Source: Sipunculus nudus (lineage: Eukaryota > Annelida > Sipuncula > Golfingiida > Sipunculidae). From it: a stretch of DNA of 64,000 nt. Where the stretch lies: NCBI GenBank assembly GCA_026874595.1, contig JAPPUL010000095.1, positions 1,114,001 to 1,178,000 on the forward strand, written 5' to 3'. Shown here one piece after another: positions 62,689 through 64,000 of this stretch (the first letter of the stretch is position 1; each line of letters opens with the position of its first letter). The position numbers and the translations under genes are program-made. The notes under the pieces were generated by a model. It saw only the letters and a list, made by a program, of their open reading frames with translations. It was not told where the DNA came from and did not search any database.

Positions 62689-64000
62689 TTAATCTAAAAA
62701 CTCAAGGTCGTCCGTATCTTTTATAAATTGTTTTCTTTCTTTGTCTACAATATCGGATAATCGTTTAAATTCGATATCTTCAGGCTTTGAGCTTTTCTCT
62801 TTTATTATAAGAGTTTGTTTTCTTTTTTCCTTTGCCACCTTCTGTTCTATTGTACGCTCTTGAGCTTCTCTTACAAAAGTAATTTGCTTTTCTTTTTCCT
62901 TCTCTTTTGCAGCGAGGATGTCTTGTTGATGTTTTTGTTTTTTTAAGACTTTATTTTCCTTTTCTAAAAGGAGTATCTTTTCTTTTTCTATATCCTTTTG
63001 TTCTTTTGTAATCGTGCTTAGTAGTGCTTCATTTAAGATTGTGTCTGTATAGTTTTTATATACCGAACTTAATAAATCTTTTGAGGTCAGACCTGTACTC
63101 TCGCGCTCATCTTTAAAGAACAATTTGCGTAATGTTATATGTTTTGTGTTTAATTTCTCTAAAATATTATCTTCATGCTTTAAAAAGTTATCTACAATTG
63201 TATCTTTCGTTTCAAGATTTGCTTTGAGTGTCAATTTATCATTAGCCTCAAGCAACTTATCCTCTTCATACAAAAGGCGACCCATCTGTCTTTGCGTAAC
63301 GCTTATGGGAGTATTTTCAAGGTAATATCTTATTAATGCCGTTGCAATAGGAGCAGATACAAATCCTCCGCCACGGTTTTGAGCATTCTCGATTATTATG
63401 CTTATTGCTATTTTATTATTTGGGTCGTTCGTATCTTTAGCATAAGCCGTAAACCATGCATGATCATATTCATGACTCGTTTGAGCGGTTCCTGTTTTGC
63501 CAAGTATTAAATGCTTCTTAGAAAACCTAGCATAATATCCTGTTCCACGTGTAACAACACTTCTTAGAGCTTTTTTAAGTACTTTAATAGTTTTGTCTTT
63601 AAATACTATTTGTTTTATAATCTCTTTTTGTGCTTTGTATTTGATTTTATTTTTTACAGGGTCTTCTATTTGGTCTATAACATAGGGTTTATATAAAGTG
63701 CCGTTTGTGGCTATTATGCTTATAATATTATGTATTTGTATCGGCGATAATATAATATAGCCCTGTCCTATTGAATGGTTTAATGTATCACCTAAATACC
63801 ATGTTTCTAAAAACTGTTTTCTTTTCCATTGTGCAGTTGGAAGTATACCTTTTGCACTTTCGCCAAATTCAAGTTTATGCGTATGAGAAAGATTAAATAA
63901 AGCGGCATACTTGTATATTAAATCCCATCCTATATCCAAGGCTAGAGAATAAAAATATGTATTACACGATTTTTCTATAGCCTCTATTAAGTTAACCCTG
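62689..64000 (-). CDS. mrdA: Penicillin-binding protein 2, 5' part outside window, with coiled-coil tail
   Basis: The frame is open to the window edge, giving the last ~436 residues. The second transpeptidase motif is at the very start (SCNTYFYSLALDIGW, SxN), and the KTG motif appears as LGKTGTAQTSHEYDHAWFTAY; the SxxK Ser lies outside the window. It cross-links side-wall peptidoglycan with RodA. After the transpeptidase domain, which ends about residue 220 of this fragment, there is an unusual extension of ~200 residues, largely charged coiled coil (ENKVLKKQKHQQDILAAKEK). Such a tail is not usual in PBP2. The extension is on the periplasmic side if topology is standard. Confidence 0.9.
   Translation of the reverse strand, partial: RVNLIEAIEKSCNTYFYSLALDIGWDLIYKYAALFNLSHTHKLEFGESAKGILPTAQWKRKQFLETWYLGDTLNHSIGQGYIILSPIQIHNIISIIATNGTLYKPYVIDQIEDPVKNKIKYKAQKEIIKQIVFKDKTIKVLKKALRSVVTRGTGYYARFSKKHLILGKTGTAQTSHEYDHAWFTAYAKDTNDPNNKIAISIIIENAQNRGGGFVSAPIATALIRYYLENTPISVTQRQMGRLLYEEDKLLEANDKLTLKANLETKDTIVDNFLKHEDNILEKLNTKHITLRKLFFKDERESTGLTSKDLLSSVYKNYTDTILNEALLSTITKEQKDIEKEKILLLEKENKVLKKQKHQQDILAAKEKEKEKQITFVREAQERTIEQKVAKEKRKQTLIIKEKSSKPEDIEFKRLSDIVDKERKQFIKDTDDLEFLD

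Overview
The window is an AT-rich, gene-dense stretch of a diderm bacterium. Lipoprotein signals, a LolC/E-type permease, DsbD and a VKOR-DsbA fusion point to an outer membrane and periplasm. The metabolic genes suggest a respiring, possibly sulfur-oxidising organism that also uses ferredoxin-linked carbon metabolism. They include a SoeABC-type cytoplasmic sulfite dehydrogenase, heme A synthase, the non-classical SdhABE succinate dehydrogenase/fumarate reductase, pyruvate(2-oxoacid):ferredoxin oxidoreductase and fructose-1,6-bisphosphatase. I cannot place it in a phylum from sequence alone; the cyclase, HEAT and TPR content is reminiscent of spirochaetes or delta-type lineages, but that is weak. 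No rRNA, tRNA, CRISPR array, insertion sequence or phage gene was seen.

Layout. 1-3.1 kb (minus): a truncated SH3-like lipoprotein, a Bax-inhibitor-1 family protein and an AI-2E permease with an extra TerB-like tail. 3.5-12.2 kb (plus): a degenerate cyclase-like protein, soeA, soeB, soeC and a DsbD/ScsB-type thiol reductase, separated by purine-rich tandem repeats. 12.4-16 kb: a cell-wall amidase and a receptor adenylate/guanylate cyclase. 16.2-21.9 kb: a sucrose cluster (fructokinase, sucrose-phosphate synthase fused to its phosphatase, sucrose synthase). 21.9-28.5 kb (minus): HEAT protein, pheS, a protein of unknown function and a large TPR protein. 28.7-38.9 kb (plus): an exported unknown, a two-gene PFOR, a LolC/E permease, two small membrane proteins sharing an NH(F/L)PVVG motif, a tiny basic protein, tmk and ctaA. 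39-43.2 kb (minus): fbp, then a MoxR ATPase with a 680-residue partner of unknown function. 43.6-50.2 kb: a GAF-GAF-HD-GYP phosphodiesterase, xseA (minus), a DUF3857 lipoprotein with a dead transglutaminase fold, and a HAD phosphatase. 50.2-57.4 kb (minus): sdhE, sdhB, sdhA, VKOR-DsbA, an orphan oligopeptide-type binding protein and a small repeat lipoprotein. 57.7-60.8 kb (plus): a CPA2 antiporter with CBS domains and an M24 peptidase. 60.8-64 kb (minus): a decayed kelch gene, rodA and the 3' part of mrdA (PBP2).

How the genes fit together. SoeABC and SdhABE would both feed electrons to quinone, and heme A synthase implies an aa3-type oxidase elsewhere in the genome. PFOR, Fbp and the sucrose genes give a route from acetyl-CoA/pyruvate to hexose and to sucrose as a solute or storage sugar, with sucrose synthase and fructokinase for its recovery. 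Two nucleotide-signalling proteins (cyclase and HD-GYP) sit among them.

The most unusual sequence structure is a chain of four tandem minicistrons in front of the HD-GYP gene. Each ends in an ATGA overlap with the next start. More generally, the window is full of 11-27 bp tandem duplications lying over ribosome-binding sites, start codons and stop codons.
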